A DNA stretch of 64,000 nt from Oidiodendron maius Zn (lineage: Eukaryota; Ascomycota; Leotiomycetes; Myxotrichaceae), in assembly GCA_000827325.1 (NCBI GenBank), contig KN832881.1, forward strand, positions 642,616 to 706,615, written 5' to 3'. Numbering within the stretch: position 1 is the first letter of the stretch; the number at the start of each line of letters is the position of its first letter. The notes under the pieces were generated by a model that searched no databases, had not been told where the DNA came from, and was given only the letters and a program-made list of their open reading frames with translations. Made by a program: the position numbers and the translations under genes. This document shows, in pieces, positions 33,450 to 46,093 of this stretch.

Positions 33450-36112
33450 TTATTGCGCAGCCTTCTTTTCACTAGATGCTTCCAAGGGCGTATCCACCTC
33501 TTCCTCATCGTCGCCAATAACGTGATGCGGCTCGTCATCCGTGTCATCGTACAGCCTTTTCTCCGCCTCTCCGCCCTCGTCCAAATACTCCTCTTCCAGA
33601 TCCGACTCATCTTCGCTGCCAGCGGCGAACGCATCGTACAACTCACCGGCGCGCCTCTTGCTGCCCCTCCGGCCGCTTGCGACGCGACCTTGGCCATTCA
33701 GGCCCTCGGCCTCCTCATCCTCAATAAGGTCGAACTCCCACTCATCGCGGGGATTGTTCCGTAGTCTCTTGCGGCGTGCCAAGTACAAGTAGGTGCCCAA
33801 GCAGGCGCAGAAGATCAGGATCAGCCCAGCAGCACCATAAATCCAGATCTGTGTCTTGGAGGAGACACCGAAAGTTGGGAAGAACGAGGGGAGCCAGCTT
33901 GAGGAAGTGGTGCTGGTGGCAGGCGGGTTACTGGCGGTTGGAGAAGGAGTTACCTCGTCTTCAGTTCCGGATCCTGTAGGCTTGCTGTTAACAGGGCGGT
34001 CGGGGTGATCGGTTGGGTTGCTCATAATCTGTGTGGTGGCAGGAGGAACTGGGGCTGAGGTTACGGTTGCTATCGTGCCTGGGATTGTCGTCGTGGCGAT
34101 TTCTTCGGCGTGGTTGTCGTCATCGTGCTCTCCTGGCATGGGGAGCAAAACTGATTTGGAGGCGTCGATAGACTCGCCCCAGAGTTTGAGATGCCAGTCG
34201 ATGAAGGTTCCATTGTGCTCATTGACCTCGGTATCTTTTACCACAATAGTCCAGGTTCCAATTCCAGATTCGCCCCTTCGTATTTGTTAGCACCCGATGA
34301 ATACTTCGGACGGAGTAATTTACCAATGAACAACGGACATAAAGGTCCAATCATCGTAGCCTTGGTTATTTGAATCCAATGGACGTTTCTCAGAGAGGTG
34401 ACTTATGACTTTGTCTGGACTCACAAGGTCCACACTGATATCGCCTCTCCTGCCATGCTTAACATTCATAGTAACAGTGACATGCTCGAGGCGCCCAAGA
34501 TTGGCCTCTTTCAGCATGTCCTGGGTAACTTCAAAGGAAACAGAAAGTCCATAAACGCCCTGGGGAATGGCTTGGTTGACATGAATCCAAGGAGAATAGT
34601 ACCAGGCTTGGGGTTTGACTGGTTTGAATGTCTTGGCTGCCTCGACAATGGCCCAACTATCGATCTTTCCATATCCAAAAGTGTGACTAAATTTCTTTCC
34701 AATGGTAGTGGGCTGCCAGTCATCCTCCTCCTTAGGGAGATCGATAGGCACTGCGGTCTGCACAACCAAATATTGCATGTCCCTCCATGTAAGCTCGGGA
34801 TTAACTTGCAATACTAGAGCAAAGATACCGGCTGCAAGAGGAGCAGCAGCAGAAGTACCACCGTGACCTGCATAGCACGCATTGGTACCTACATCAGTCG
34901 TGTGCTATATTTACTGTCAGCGGAGTTTAGAAGCAAATTATTGGCGGCACATACAATGAAGTCGCCGCTACCACTGCTATATGTCACAACAAGTTGTGCG
35001 GAACACCTCTCAGAGTAGTAAGGATGGAGACCCTTCCGATCAACAGCACCCACCGTGATACTGTAGATACTGTTCGTATACCCGTCGAAATTGCAGTTAT
35101 CCCCACTGGCTGCGCCGTTGCCTGATGCAAATACGTAGATGGATCCCTTCCCCCCACGACCCTTCTGGATGCCGTTCACCATCGCCTTCTTAATAAGAAT
35201 ACCGGGTGCGTCCATAGTCCGTCCATCGTCTGGGGGGCCCCAAGAGCAAGAATAGATTTGGTTGCTTTGATATGCGTAGTTCATGGCGACAGCCTCATCG
35301 GCATCAGTGACCTGTTTAGACAGGATTCGAATTCCGGCAACTTTGGAGTTATACGCCACTCCAACACCGCAGACGTTATTCTTGGCGGCAGAAACCTCTC
35401 CAGCACAGCGAGTGCCATGCTTATCGTCTGATAATTCAGGCTTCGGTTCCAATCGATGGTCATTAAAGTCATAAGAGCCCTCAGCAAAGTAGTTCTCCTT
35501 TAAATCGTCGCTGTACATATCTAACCCATCGTCAACAATAGCGACTGTTGAGTTGAATCCTGTAATCCCCTGTAACCAGACGTCTGTTACATTAACATCG
35601 TGGCCAACCTGAACGGCGTTGAACAGGTGCCACTGTTCATTAAATATGGGATCGTTGATCCCGAGGGTCTTAGCCACAACAGACTGTCGAGCAACAGCCT
35701 CAGGAACAGGTACGTCTGAAAGTTTCGGTGCCCGCGATTCAGCCAGGTCGGCAGGCCCTAGGGGTAGCGGTGCTCTCTTCTGCATTCGAGGCTTTAACTT
35801 CTGCTTCTGAGCAAATTTTACCCCGTCAAGAGTGTCGGAGCTTCCAACTGCTCGTCTCCGCTTTCGTTCTTTCAGGGCCGTGTGTACCACATCCTCTTCC
35901 TGCTTGTGAGTAGAGAAGATATGGTGGCCGGCAAGCTCGCCCAGCTGGCCTTCATGTCTCAGGCCAAGCTCAGATGAGACTTGGGAGGGAAGAGTTCTGG
36001 AATCGAGGTGAAGGACGTAGTAGTCGCGAGAGTCATAGTTGCGTGGATGCAAATTCGAGGCTGAAGCGACGAAGCCTAGGCTTAGCAGATTGAGAAGGGA
36101 GTGTAACTTCAT
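33450..36112 (-). CDS. kex2: Kexin (Kex2/KexB), Golgi proprotein convertase
   Basis: Three exons on the minus strand, 36112-34955, 34904-34324 and 34275-33450, give 854 residues. Order: signal peptide (1-20), propeptide ending in MQKR (cleavage after R113), subtilisin domain with D194 (VDDGLD), H232 (KHGTRCAGE), N332 (FASGNGA) and S404 (HGGTSAAAP), P domain (about 460-600), Ser/Thr/Pro-rich stem, one membrane helix near 722-745 and a long acidic cytosolic tail. Kex2 cuts secretory proproteins after Lys-Arg in the late Golgi and matures secreted enzymes and pheromones. The catalytic set is complete, so the enzyme should be active. Confidence 0.95.
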
Positions 36113-37218
36113 CTTGGATATTCGAGTGGAAAGGAAAGGCCGGCAAACTGAGGCCGGATAGATAGCTGAGTTGGGGGAGATGTTGATGAGAGATGCCTAG
36201 TGATCACGCATTGATGGTACTCGGATGACGTGGAGTTGTCCGCAAGCCTAAGATGCCGCCGGGGCTACAAGACCATTGCTTTGCAAGGGGTAGCGGCAGG
36301 AAATCGTGTAGAGAATCGGAGAGTGAATCTAGAGAGAGGAGGATATCTTTGAAGAAGGGCCAGATGTTGTGTAAAAGGTGAAGCCACAGCCCGAGTCGGC
36401 TTATGTGGCCTTGGCCGTCTCACGTCGTCCCAATAATGGCAGCGGCAGTGCGGCGAAGATCAACAAATGGGATAATGGGCAGAATTGAGGATGTTGGAAA
36501 GTAATGATTTGTACAGGACTACCCTACTTTCGTGCTTGGTCGAGTCGTCAAGAGTAGAAGGGGCCAAGCCAAAGCCACGCCCGAATTAGAGACGAGACTC
36601 CAAATCTCCCGTGCGAAGGCGCAGCCCCTTCGAATTCCATGGGCGGCGATGCCAGAAGGGGCTTAGAGGAAATGCTTACCTCATCAGTAACGCTTTGCCT
36701 ACTTGAGCTGGCGTTATCTCGCTGCCTGATAGCCTTGTATCGATGCCTGGACCCTGAGGACCCCTACATTGCGCCGAGCCACCGACATAAATTATTGGAG
36801 TGATGGCTGTGGCACACGACGTGCCCAACCTCCCCCATCCAGTCTGCGCGTCGCTGCGGCAGAGGAGCTTTCATATAGCTGTTCCTGCTGTTCTGTTCTA
36901 CTTCTGCTGCTTATTTTTGCACCCGACTATCTCCATCTTCTTAATCTCTATCAATTCCATCATCCAGTCCCTCGCTCAGTGAATGAAACCGCGCCGCGGC
37001 ACAAGCTGCGTATGCACCACAAAGACACAAGAAACCAGAAACAACCCGTGATCCATGACAGCCGCCCACCTCCTCTGTCAATGCTTCTGAACGAATTGAT
37101 GCCCGCTACAGTTATAATGTGCTAAACGGCTGCCTCAACGAGTCTAACCAAGCCATAAGCCCAAATTCCAAATTTCCAAGCCTGCTCCTAGAATCAACAT
37201 ACCGAGCTCTCTCGCAAC
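36113..37218. promoter_or_regulatory. Divergent promoter region, Kex2 and PhoD-like genes
   Basis: About 1.1 kb between two start codons on opposite strands. ORFs inside (for example 36769-37125 on plus) lack recognisable features and look like leader sequence. Confidence 0.5.
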
Positions 37219-40200
37219 ATGGCAGCCCCGTCCCGTGCCCAGATCCCGCCTTCAAAAGTCTCAAGAGCGAACTCGGGGAGCCGTGATACGAACCCAAACC
37301 CACAGCGAGAACCCCTCACCATAAATACAGACATGAATGGGAGGCGTCTCTCCGGTCAATCCTTCACGCAGTCTCGACAGAATCGATACTCTACCCAGAC
37401 GGACGCACCGACCATTGACACCGATAGCCCATTCGCATCTCCAACAGCTTCGACCTTTCGTGCAGATGGGCTGGCCCCTCGGCCGCCTTCATTTGGATAT
37501 GCCGGAGGCGATTACAGCAAGGAATTCCTGGAGCGGCGTCAGAGACGGAAGTCGCACAACAGAGACCAATCCCTCGACGAAGTCCCTCCTGCTGCACCAG
37601 ATGCTCCTAGGCCAGGGCCGCCACTTAGCTACAAACTGCCCTATACCAACAGCGCATCGTCACACCAACCTGCAGTCCGGCCTCGATCCACTCGGCGACC
37701 AGAAGGACCCATTAGTCCTAGTGACGGTCGTGGGGATTATTATCATCCTGAGGAGGGCGATCATGGAAGTTCGAATAATAGGGACTACAAGGGGAAAGGA
37801 GTTGAGGGTCGTGTAGAAGGGAACCGTGATGAATCTGACCGGTCTGGCGGCCCGCAGTCGTACTCGAGAAAAGGATCATTATCGGAATCCGAGGCACAGC
37901 GGCGCAGGGAGTGGGCACCGGACAAGTCTCCTCTGCAGAGATTAGAACGAACGCTAGACAGTATCACCAAAGAAGAAAAGAGAGCCCGTGTTGAAGAGGC
38001 AGAGTTGCTCGCGCGAGAGGCAATTGCCGGGCGTGGAGGCGATCGGGCAAATCAAAACTCTGTGCGGTTCAGAAATCGGCCTGTTGGGAAAGCTCCAGAT
38101 CCCAGCTCACGGCCCGAACCGCGGACTCTACCCGACGCTGGCTTAGTCCGGAGCCTAAGTAACAAACAGAAAGACCAGCTACAACGAAGTGGTACAGTGG
38201 AGCGTCGACGGCCAGTGCTTACAGATGTGTCAACGCCTGGAGACGCTAGCAGGAGCTTCGAATATCACTCTCAGCAAAGTGATGGCCGTCAAAGGCAACA
38301 GCCAAGCGATTTTCCGCCATCTGGACCGAGCGCTCGATCTGCTGTACCGGCTATACCGGCTGCCCTAGGGACTACGGGAGCAGCGGGTGTTGCGGCAACG
38401 GCACTCTCCCGAAATGGGAGTAATAAACTTAGGAAAGACCCACCGGGTGACGCCCAATTTAGTCGCAGGGGAAATGCTGAGAAGCAATATCAAGAAGCTG
38501 CCTTACCACGAAATATTTCCGAGGAAGGCGAGCGCCAACGAGCTAGACCGAGAGTAGTGAGTCCCAGAAATAATCCTCAGATAACGAAAGACAAGGACCT
38601 TCCTCTATTACCGAGCGCCATAGACGCCGCCTCACCTGGTTTTGACCATGATTCTGAAGAGGACATGGACGTGTACCCTGCACGACAGCGAAGCAACGCT
38701 CGCAAAATTGAGCAACTAACGGGTGAGAAATCGCTTCTCAACGACCAGGTGCATAGTGATAATGCCCTAGGCATTGGGCGTTCTGCTACAATACGGCAAC
38801 CTGGAGTGCCACGTCTTGTATCGGTAGATGCTACGAAATCTGCGGTCCCTCAGCCTATTGCTGGTGACAATCTAGCTCAACCTGGAGTTTATGTCGCTTC
38901 CAATCGTCTAGATGAATGGAAGAAGGGCGGGGCTGTTTTATTGGATGGAGCGATGCTCGATCTTGATACGAAGGAAGGAACAGATAAGGATAAAGCGTGG
39001 TGGGAAGGAGGTGGTGACAGTAGACGGAGAAGAGGCTCTACGCAACAACGTAGAGCAGAAGCTTATGATGGAGAGTACGACGATAGTAACGGTATGGTAC
39101 CTTTAATTCCGACTTGTTATCCAGCAGAGAGCTACAAGGAACGCCTGTCAGACAGCCATGAATGTCAACTTCAAGATGGCGGGCTCGCAAAAGATGAGAT
39201 CAAGGGAGCAGTAATCGATAAGGATTTGAAGACTCCCATGTCTGAATCTTCGAATCTTCCTGCCATATCTCAGCTTTCATCTTCTAATTCCCCCGTTTTA
39301 TCTACTCAACCTTACATTACAAAGCCTCATTTGCTAACCAGTTCGATGCGGCCTGTCCGCAATGCACCTAATATAGCTCCTACTAGATTTAAGCCTCCGT
39401 TATTCCTTAAGACTGGTCCATTGTTACGTTATTGTGGCTTACGTCGAGAAAGACGCGTGGGCAATTTTGCGCCAGATGTCCCAAGGCCAGAGCGAGAAAT
39501 CTGGAGAGGCAGTATAATGATAGTAACCGAAGACTCCAAGTCTTCATATGAACTTGCACCCACCCTCCGACTCTTCGTCCAACCCGTTGATCTACTTCCT
39601 CCCCCACCATCACGAGTCGATGGTAATGGAGGCGAACTTGCTCCTGAGTACATCGACCCTATTGCCGGCCTCCCAAAGATTGGACGAGATGGTCAGACTC
39701 TATACATCCGACCTGTGGAACACCTCCCGGAGATGCGAGACTTATCCAGAGTTGAATCAGACGAAGGTATCTTCGAAACTCGGAAGAGTCCGCTCGATGT
39801 AAATGTGGATCCTAAGAAGTCCACTCAAAAGTCACAGTATGACGGCGAGAAGGCCGGAAAGTATAAAGAAATTCGAGGCTTCCGTCTGCATGCCGAACAT
39901 GGAGTTACGTTCTGGAAGTTCAATATCGAAATCGAACTTCGAGCACAACAGCAACGAATTGCCTACCGTATTAATCGAGGCCCTGCAACTGGTTTCTGGG
40001 TGCCAGCCCGCGACCGGGCCATGAACATCATGTTCCATAGCTGTAATGGATTTAGTTTGGGCGCCGATACAAATCGATTCAGTGGTCCCGATCCAATGTG
40101 GCGAGATGTCATGAACACTCACCAGACTAAACCCTTCCACGTAATGCTTGGTGGCGGAGACCAAATCTACAACGATGCAGTTCAAGACCAAACCATCTTA

Positions 40201-42182
40201 TTCAAACAGTGGATCGAAATGAAAAACTTCCATACCAAAGAGCGCCAACCATTTACACCAGAGCTACAACAAGAATTGGAACTATTCTACCTGAGCAGGT
40301 ATGCAATGTGGTTCTCTCAGGGCTTATTTGGTCTTGCAGCCTCTCAGATACCGATGATCAACATCTTTGATGACCACGACATTATTGATGGATGGGGATC
40401 TTACGCCGATGGCTACATGAAATCGCCTATTATGTCGGGCCTTGGTGCTGTTGCATTCAAATATTACATGCTGTTTCAACACCAAAGTAGCATTGACGAA
40501 GGAGAGGAAACGGAACCCAGTTGGATTCTTGGCGCGCAGCCAGGGCCATATATACCAGAGTTGAGTCGGAGCATCTTCACATATCTTGGCCGCAGTATTG
40601 CATTCCTTGGTCTTGACTGCCGAACAGAACGAATGTATAATGAAGTTGTCAGCCCTGAGACTTATGATAAAATCTTTGATCGACTGGAGAGGGGCATCAT
40701 CAAAGGCGAAACAAAGCATCTCATAGTTTTATTAGGCGTTCCAGTAGCCTACCCAAGGATGGTGTGGCTGGAAAATATGTGAGTCTATACCATCACTTTT
40801 ATTATAGGCACAAACTGATGATCGAAGCCTCACCTCTAGACTGATGGACCCGGTTAAGGCACTAAGCAGGGTTGGAATATTAGGCAAAGGCATCCTGAAT
40901 CGTTTGGATGGAGGCGTTGAAATTCTCGACGATCTTGACGATCACTGGGCTGCCAAGCAGCATAAAGATGAACGACACTTCCTTATAACCGAACTTCAGG
41001 CCATAGCTGCTGCAAAGTCTGTCCGCATCACAATTCTTGGGTAGGCACTCGTCACTCTTATTTTGCAAATATGCTAATGTTAGAAGTGGCGACGTACATC
41101 TTGCTGCTATCGGGCAGTTCTATTCGAACCCGAAGTTGAATATCCCGAGGGATTATGACCACCGCTATATGGCGAACATTATCTCCTCAGCTATTGTGAA
41201 TACGCCTTCACCAGACACTGTTGCTGACCTTCTCAATCGAAGAAACAAGGTCCATCACTTCGACGCAGAAACAGATGAGGACATGGTTCCAAAATTCGTG
41301 CATGACGTTAACGGGAAGCCAAGGACTAATAGGAGGCTGCTTAATCGTCGCAACTGGTGTTCAATTCGAGTGTACGACCCGGCCGTACCTCCTCCGCCTT
41401 CAGATGGGGCCTCTTTCGAGGCGAGTCCTAGCCCTCCGCCGAAACGCGGCGGGCTTCTCCGGCGTCTCTCAGTTACGCGTGGTCCTCGCTACCGTCCCGA
41501 CGGTAGTAATACTGATGATTCCCGGCCTCCATTGTCTAGCACCAACTTTTTCAACCGCCGGCCTTCCTCCTCGCGGCGAACTTCGACCGACTCCCAAGGT
41601 CCTGGCATGTTAACGCGTACGCTCTCTCTGTCTCGCAAGGACTTTATGCCAGGAACACTATTCCGTCGGAATAGTAAAAAGAAACCCGACAGTGGAGGTA
41701 TCAATGGCTATGGCGCAGATAGCGACGATGATGTGCTGTACAATGAAGACGCCCGTCCTTCAGGAATCCGAGGCGGGGGCGTGGAAGATGGCGGTCGCTC
41801 CTTCCCTTCAGTTTCGAAGCAATTAGACCGTAAGCCTTCATATACCGTTGAGATATCGAGTGCGACAAATTCACAACAGCATGTCGGTTTGTCCAAAGGG
41901 AAGTTAACTCGAACACTTACCTCCCAAACAGACAAACACAACGCCGAGGCTGAAATCAACCTCGACGGCGCTTTAGAGATCTCCCTTAATGTGGAAGTAA
42001 ACTCTAAGGATCCCGCGGGTATAACTACTCCATATTGGTTGTTGATTCCAAGGCTTTGGTATGAAGAGGTGAAGCAACCCCAAGGAGAGGCCCCACAGAA
42101 TGCCCAGACTGGGCTGAAGAGATGGGTGTCATTGTCTGGGAGGAGAAATCCTAAGGGAGCATTGCGAAATGACCAATTGTAG
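37219..42182 (+). CDS. Large PhoD-like phosphatase domain protein
   Basis: Three exons, 37219-40778, 40828-41040 and 41087-42182, give 1622 residues. Residues 1-700 are disordered, rich in Arg, Ser, Pro and Gln. The PhoD-like domain starts near residue 740 and has HSCNGFSLGAD, GGGDQIYND, NIFDDHDIIDGWGSY and GGDVHLAAIG, the metal and phosphate sites of the PhoD family. The C-terminal part is again basic and Ser-rich. Fungal proteins of this layout are a conserved PhoD-like phosphatase group of unclear substrate. The last intron ends in a tandem TAGAAG acceptor (41081-41086), so the exact joint may be LGGDVH or LGSGDVH. Coding is otherwise uninterrupted for 3.5 kb. Confidence 0.85.
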
Positions 42183-42784
42183 CACCGTCGTCCACAGAGA
42201 AGGTCTAAGGAGTTGGGTGAGAAGAAAACCGGCTATGATGGAAAACAAATATGAGCGGTCGAGTGGGAGTTTTCAATGTAGGATTTATACCATCTTGTAT
42301 GAGTGTGCTTCTAGTAATACCCCTATTCTTTCGGCGCAATAAAACGAGATTTTTTCACTTATAAGAGGAGCAATACTATTAGAAGGCTTCTCGCCACTTT
42401 GTACTATTTGCCGCAGAGAATAGCACGTTAACTTTTCATGTGATGTCGTGCATCTTATTGCTTGGATTTCATTGTCGTCTTCATTAAGGGGATGAGCAAT
42501 CATGGGGCCTCAAAGAATTTATGCAAGACTCAGTCGAAAGAAAATTGACACAATCATTAGAGTCCTGTAACAGATTTATGTAAGATGAGTATTATCGTGG
42601 TACTTGACGGTGTGGTTTATACATTTTAATTCTAGAACGCACAGAACATAAATAGAAAAGGGGTATAAGAAGTAAACGAATCTAACTCCCCGCTTCCTGC
42701 CAAAATGCGAGTCTTCAATTCCCGTCACGGAGACACAAATCAGAAACGAAACCGAATCTATGAAGAAAATAGAAAATGCAATTG
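42183..42784. other. Convergent 3' intergenic region
   Basis: About 600 bases between the ends of the PhoD-like and membrane-protein genes. AT-rich; no gene supported. Confidence 0.45.
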
Positions 42785-44827
42785 TCAATGAAACTTGAGA
42801 CGGGCGATAGAAAACATCATGTTTTGTAGCACATGGACCATCACGATCACGCCCGTGGGGAGCAGCTCTGGCCACGTGCCCAAGTCGGCTCGAGCCTCGC
42901 CCGTCACGTCCATCTTCCAGCCAAACCACAAGATCCTGCGCACAATCCAGCCAGCGACGAGTTCGCATGCCCAGGTCACCATAGAAGCGTACATGGTGAG
43001 CGTAAAACTATAGTCATCGCCGCCTCCGATAGGGTTAGCCGGCAGGTTGGGATCCGGACCTTTGGGGTCTTGAGGAAAGGCGAAGTAGGGGTAAACCTCC
43101 TTGTTGGTACCGTAGTGCAAGACGAGGACAGAGCCGAGGAAGGTGAGCATGCTGACTGACTCGGAGAGTGTGCGGAGGAAGGTATTCCGAGCACAGAATT
43201 TTCTGTAAGAGGCTAGGGGCTGGTTATTGATAGAGAGGAGGCAGAGGATGGAGTGGAAGGGTTTAGACATCATGAGAGGACCCAAGATTATGAGGAAGGA
43301 GCTGGAGAGAATTTGAAGGTAGATAAACTGGGTGGGAGAGCGAAGGCGGGCGTATAGAGCGCGGACGTATGTCTGATAGGTCAGAGAGAAGTAGCTTTGT
43401 GCACGTTAGCTGAGCTTCCTGAAAAAGTACGCAATGGGATAGAATGTACAGTTTGAATATCCATCCCAAAGGATAACTCCCCACTCTCTCGCCATCGTTG
43501 CCACCTAATATCCACCCCACCAATCCGTCCAGGACGTGGACAGTAATGACCCAACTATAGACGTACACAATCGTCTCCATAGTGGTATGTGGCAGAGTTC
43601 TCAGATAAATCTCTGCATATGCTTCTCCCAATACATAGGCCATCATGGCTATAAACAACGCTGTGCAGAACCAAATGAACCTAACGAAACTAGCCGGAAG
43701 CCAGCGTTTCCTCAGTGCCAGGGCGCGCTCACGAGTATATATATTGGCGTCCGGTGCTAAAGCTACCTCGAGGGGAGCATCTGGATTAAAGGCTGCATGG
43801 CTGGCTTGGGGTCTGCGAGCTCGGTCTCGAGCCGAAAGAGTTTCTGTATCGCCTGTCCACCATGAAGAGGAGAAGATCCGCTGCGTTTCTGAGAGCGAGT
43901 TTCTAAGGCCAAGATGCCGTTCATGGCTGAGAAGGATGGCAAAGGCTATTATAAGAGGCATGGCCATTGTGCAGAAGGTCCAGTAGATCCACGCAGTGTT
44001 ATGGTTGGTAAGGAAGCGGGATTCTGGGACGCAGTAGACGGGGATCGGAACTATGATAGAGATGAGAGCGATTATTGAGACCGTGACAGGGAAACCCAAG
44101 CTCTCTGGCCACCTTTCATAATGTTAGTTCAGTGCATTCTAGGCATCCATGGAAAATAGACTGACCAGTTAAGGCTATAAATGTTGAAAACTTTGGTGAT
44201 CCACATCAAAGCCGTAAGATTATACAACCCATAGTAAACGAATAGAAAATACCAGAAGCTGATCTCAACTCGGGCTGCTCCGTGACCTGGTACTTTGTGC
44301 CCAGCAGCGTCTGGTGCCAAACTTTCGCCATTATCATCGTCATCAGGTAAGTCATACTTCGGAAAAGGCAACGCACACCATGCAAGCGTCTGCGGTGCAA
44401 CAGAATCAGTACAATCAAAGCCAGCGCATAAAACTAAAGTGTGTTTCTGAAGACCTGTACTCACCAATAACGCCGGTAGCACCGCAAGAATGAACCAACG
44501 GGCCCACCATCTCCGCACAGCTTTGGCAACAACCGCCTGCTTTGGCTCTACCCATAGATCCCGCATTGCCGTGCCTAGTCTCCTTAATATACCATTATCT
44601 GCATCCCCTTCTCCATCGTCACCATCGCTATCCTCCCCATCTCCATCTGTACTTGTAAAAAGAGAGCCATATCCTATCCCCAAGCCTCGGCCTGTGGGAG
44701 AAAAGGACAAGACACTGCTATTTCGGTGGGTGCGCGGAACGGCCCGAAACCGTCCTAACAAAGGGGAGGAATCGTAGCTGGGACCGCGCGAGTCGGCGCC
44801 TTGTTGGAAGGTAAAGAAAGACGGCAT
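42785..44827 (-). CDS. Unrecognised multi-pass membrane protein
   Basis: Proposed exons on the minus strand: 44827-44465, 44389-44166, 44100-43450 and 43394-42785, giving 615 residues; an upstream ATG at 44875 would add 16. I do not recognise the family. The first 85 residues are soluble with an acidic run DGDGEDSDGDDGEGD. About eight to ten hydrophobic segments follow, for example WFILAVLPALL, FWYFLFVYYGLYNLTALMW, VTVSIIALISIIVPIPVYC, RFIWFCTALFIAMMAYVLG, QFIYLQILSSSFLIILGPL and MLTFLGSVLVLHYG. Two junctions need care. The first intron (44390-44464) is 75 bases and stop-free, so retention is also open. The second can only be joined in frame by using an acceptor AG at 44102-44101; the nearer AG at 44111 breaks the frame. 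Reliable as a gene, uncertain in detail. Confidence 0.65.
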
Positions 44828-45474
44828 TCCATCTCTTGTTGGTTTGTACAGTTGTGTTAGAGTCTGGTGATGCAAGGACAGCCGTGATATCTCTTCGAGC
44901 TTTGCTTGTGATTCTACCTTATCTCGCTGGCCTCGCCTGACTAATCACAGTTGTCTCAGCCTCATCACAGGCCACCTGCCCCTTCTCTCCTACAACAGCC
45001 AAAATCTTCGACATGTCTATATAAACTAAAATGGAGAGCGCAGTACCTTTGGGGTCTGTATGCCAGAGTGGGCACACAAAACAGTGAGATTTGAAGCTCT
45101 GGTTGTGCTGCCTCTCACCACCTGCAAAGGGCTTGCACAAGACCAGCTAAGTCCTCTTTACACTTGAAAGTTGCAGGAATCCCTATTGCATGTCGAACTG
45201 GGTATAGAGGTCTTTATCCGGTATATGAGAATTCACAGACAAGACAGGCGTGTTGTCAAGTGGCATGTGTAAGGTCTGTCTCTCTTTGTTGCTTCGCCGT
45301 TCCACGCTGCTGCATAATATACGGGATATAACCCCCTTTTTTAGGCTCAGAAGCAAAGTCATACCCAATAAAGCAAAGCTCATAGCAAGGTAGGGAATTG
45401 TTGATTCTAAGCGCGTATAATTTTGTCGGAGACATCTTCCTCATCCCGTTCCTTGGATTCGCCAACCGAGATCC

Positions 45475-45502
45475 TATCCTGGTTCTTACAGGAACCAGGA
45501 TA
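45475..45502. repeat. Perfect 11-bp inverted repeat with 6-base loop
   Basis: Arms tatcctggttc (45475-45485) and gaaccaggata (45492-45502) are exact reverse complements around ttacag. It could form a hairpin in RNA or mark a relic element. Confidence 0.85.
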
Positions 45503-45645
45503 AGGTTAAAAGATTTAAGCCATCTTACGGCACAGCAGTCCCTTGCTGGGTCGGTCAATGCTTGCTGCGAACCCCGCAAAATGAAGGCATCTGATCTCTT
45601 GACCTCAAAGAAGCACATTATCAGCCGAGACTTCTTCAACCGGCA

Positions 45646-45651
45646 GGCTAA
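45646..45651 (+). promoter_or_regulatory. GGCTAA, candidate XlnR/Xyr1 site
   Basis: GGCTAA about 440 bases upstream of the esterase start matches the known binding core of the fungal xylanase regulator. A CCCCGG at 45947-45952 fits the CreA core on the opposite strand. Short sites occur by chance; inference only. Confidence 0.3.
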
Positions 45652-46093
45652 ATTGAACAGCACAAGATTACGTCTCTCTAATTTCATTAAATATTAAAAC
45701 TAACAATAAACTTCGGAATTCAAGCCCAGACGACGATATGCTTGGCAATTTTGCCTATTACTCGTACAGCCGTCGTAAACTGGCTCGGGTGGTACTCTAT
45801 ACACCTCGTCCTATACCCTTACTTGGAGAAGGCCATTGCGTACAACAGATTTCTTTCCCCATTAGGGGCATTACGGAGATTTCCTTAAACATCCTCGGGC
45901 GAAGGGGAAATAAGATAGTTCTCGCCTTCTCGGGATGAAGTATTTTCCCCGGATGCCCGCAGCGGAGGGTTCGTGTATAACATGAACCCTTTCCCAGATA
46001 ACTTTCTGGACTATTCCTATACTTGGTATATCTTCTGCTTCGTTTCATTGAAACGGGATCACCCGCAGTCTGCCTTTCAAGTGACCAGCAAAC

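Larger units (their letters stand above)
44828..46093. other. Divergent intergenic region
   Basis: About 1.3 kb between the membrane-protein gene (minus) and the CE1 esterase gene (plus). Minor ORFs, including 143 codons at 45256-45687 minus, show no features. It holds the inverted repeat and GGCTAA site listed separately. Confidence 0.45.

Noticed and set aside
33132-33764. 210-codon plus-strand ORF
   Set aside because: Antisense shadow of the acidic tail of Kex2 plus its 3' flank; no family features.
36769-37125. 118-codon plus-strand ORF before the PhoD-like gene
   Set aside because: Composition is not protein-like and it sits in the leader and promoter region; no motif.
45256-45687. 143-codon minus-strand ORF in the intergenic region
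   Set aside because: No domain, no intron signals, and it runs across the inverted repeat; likely chance.
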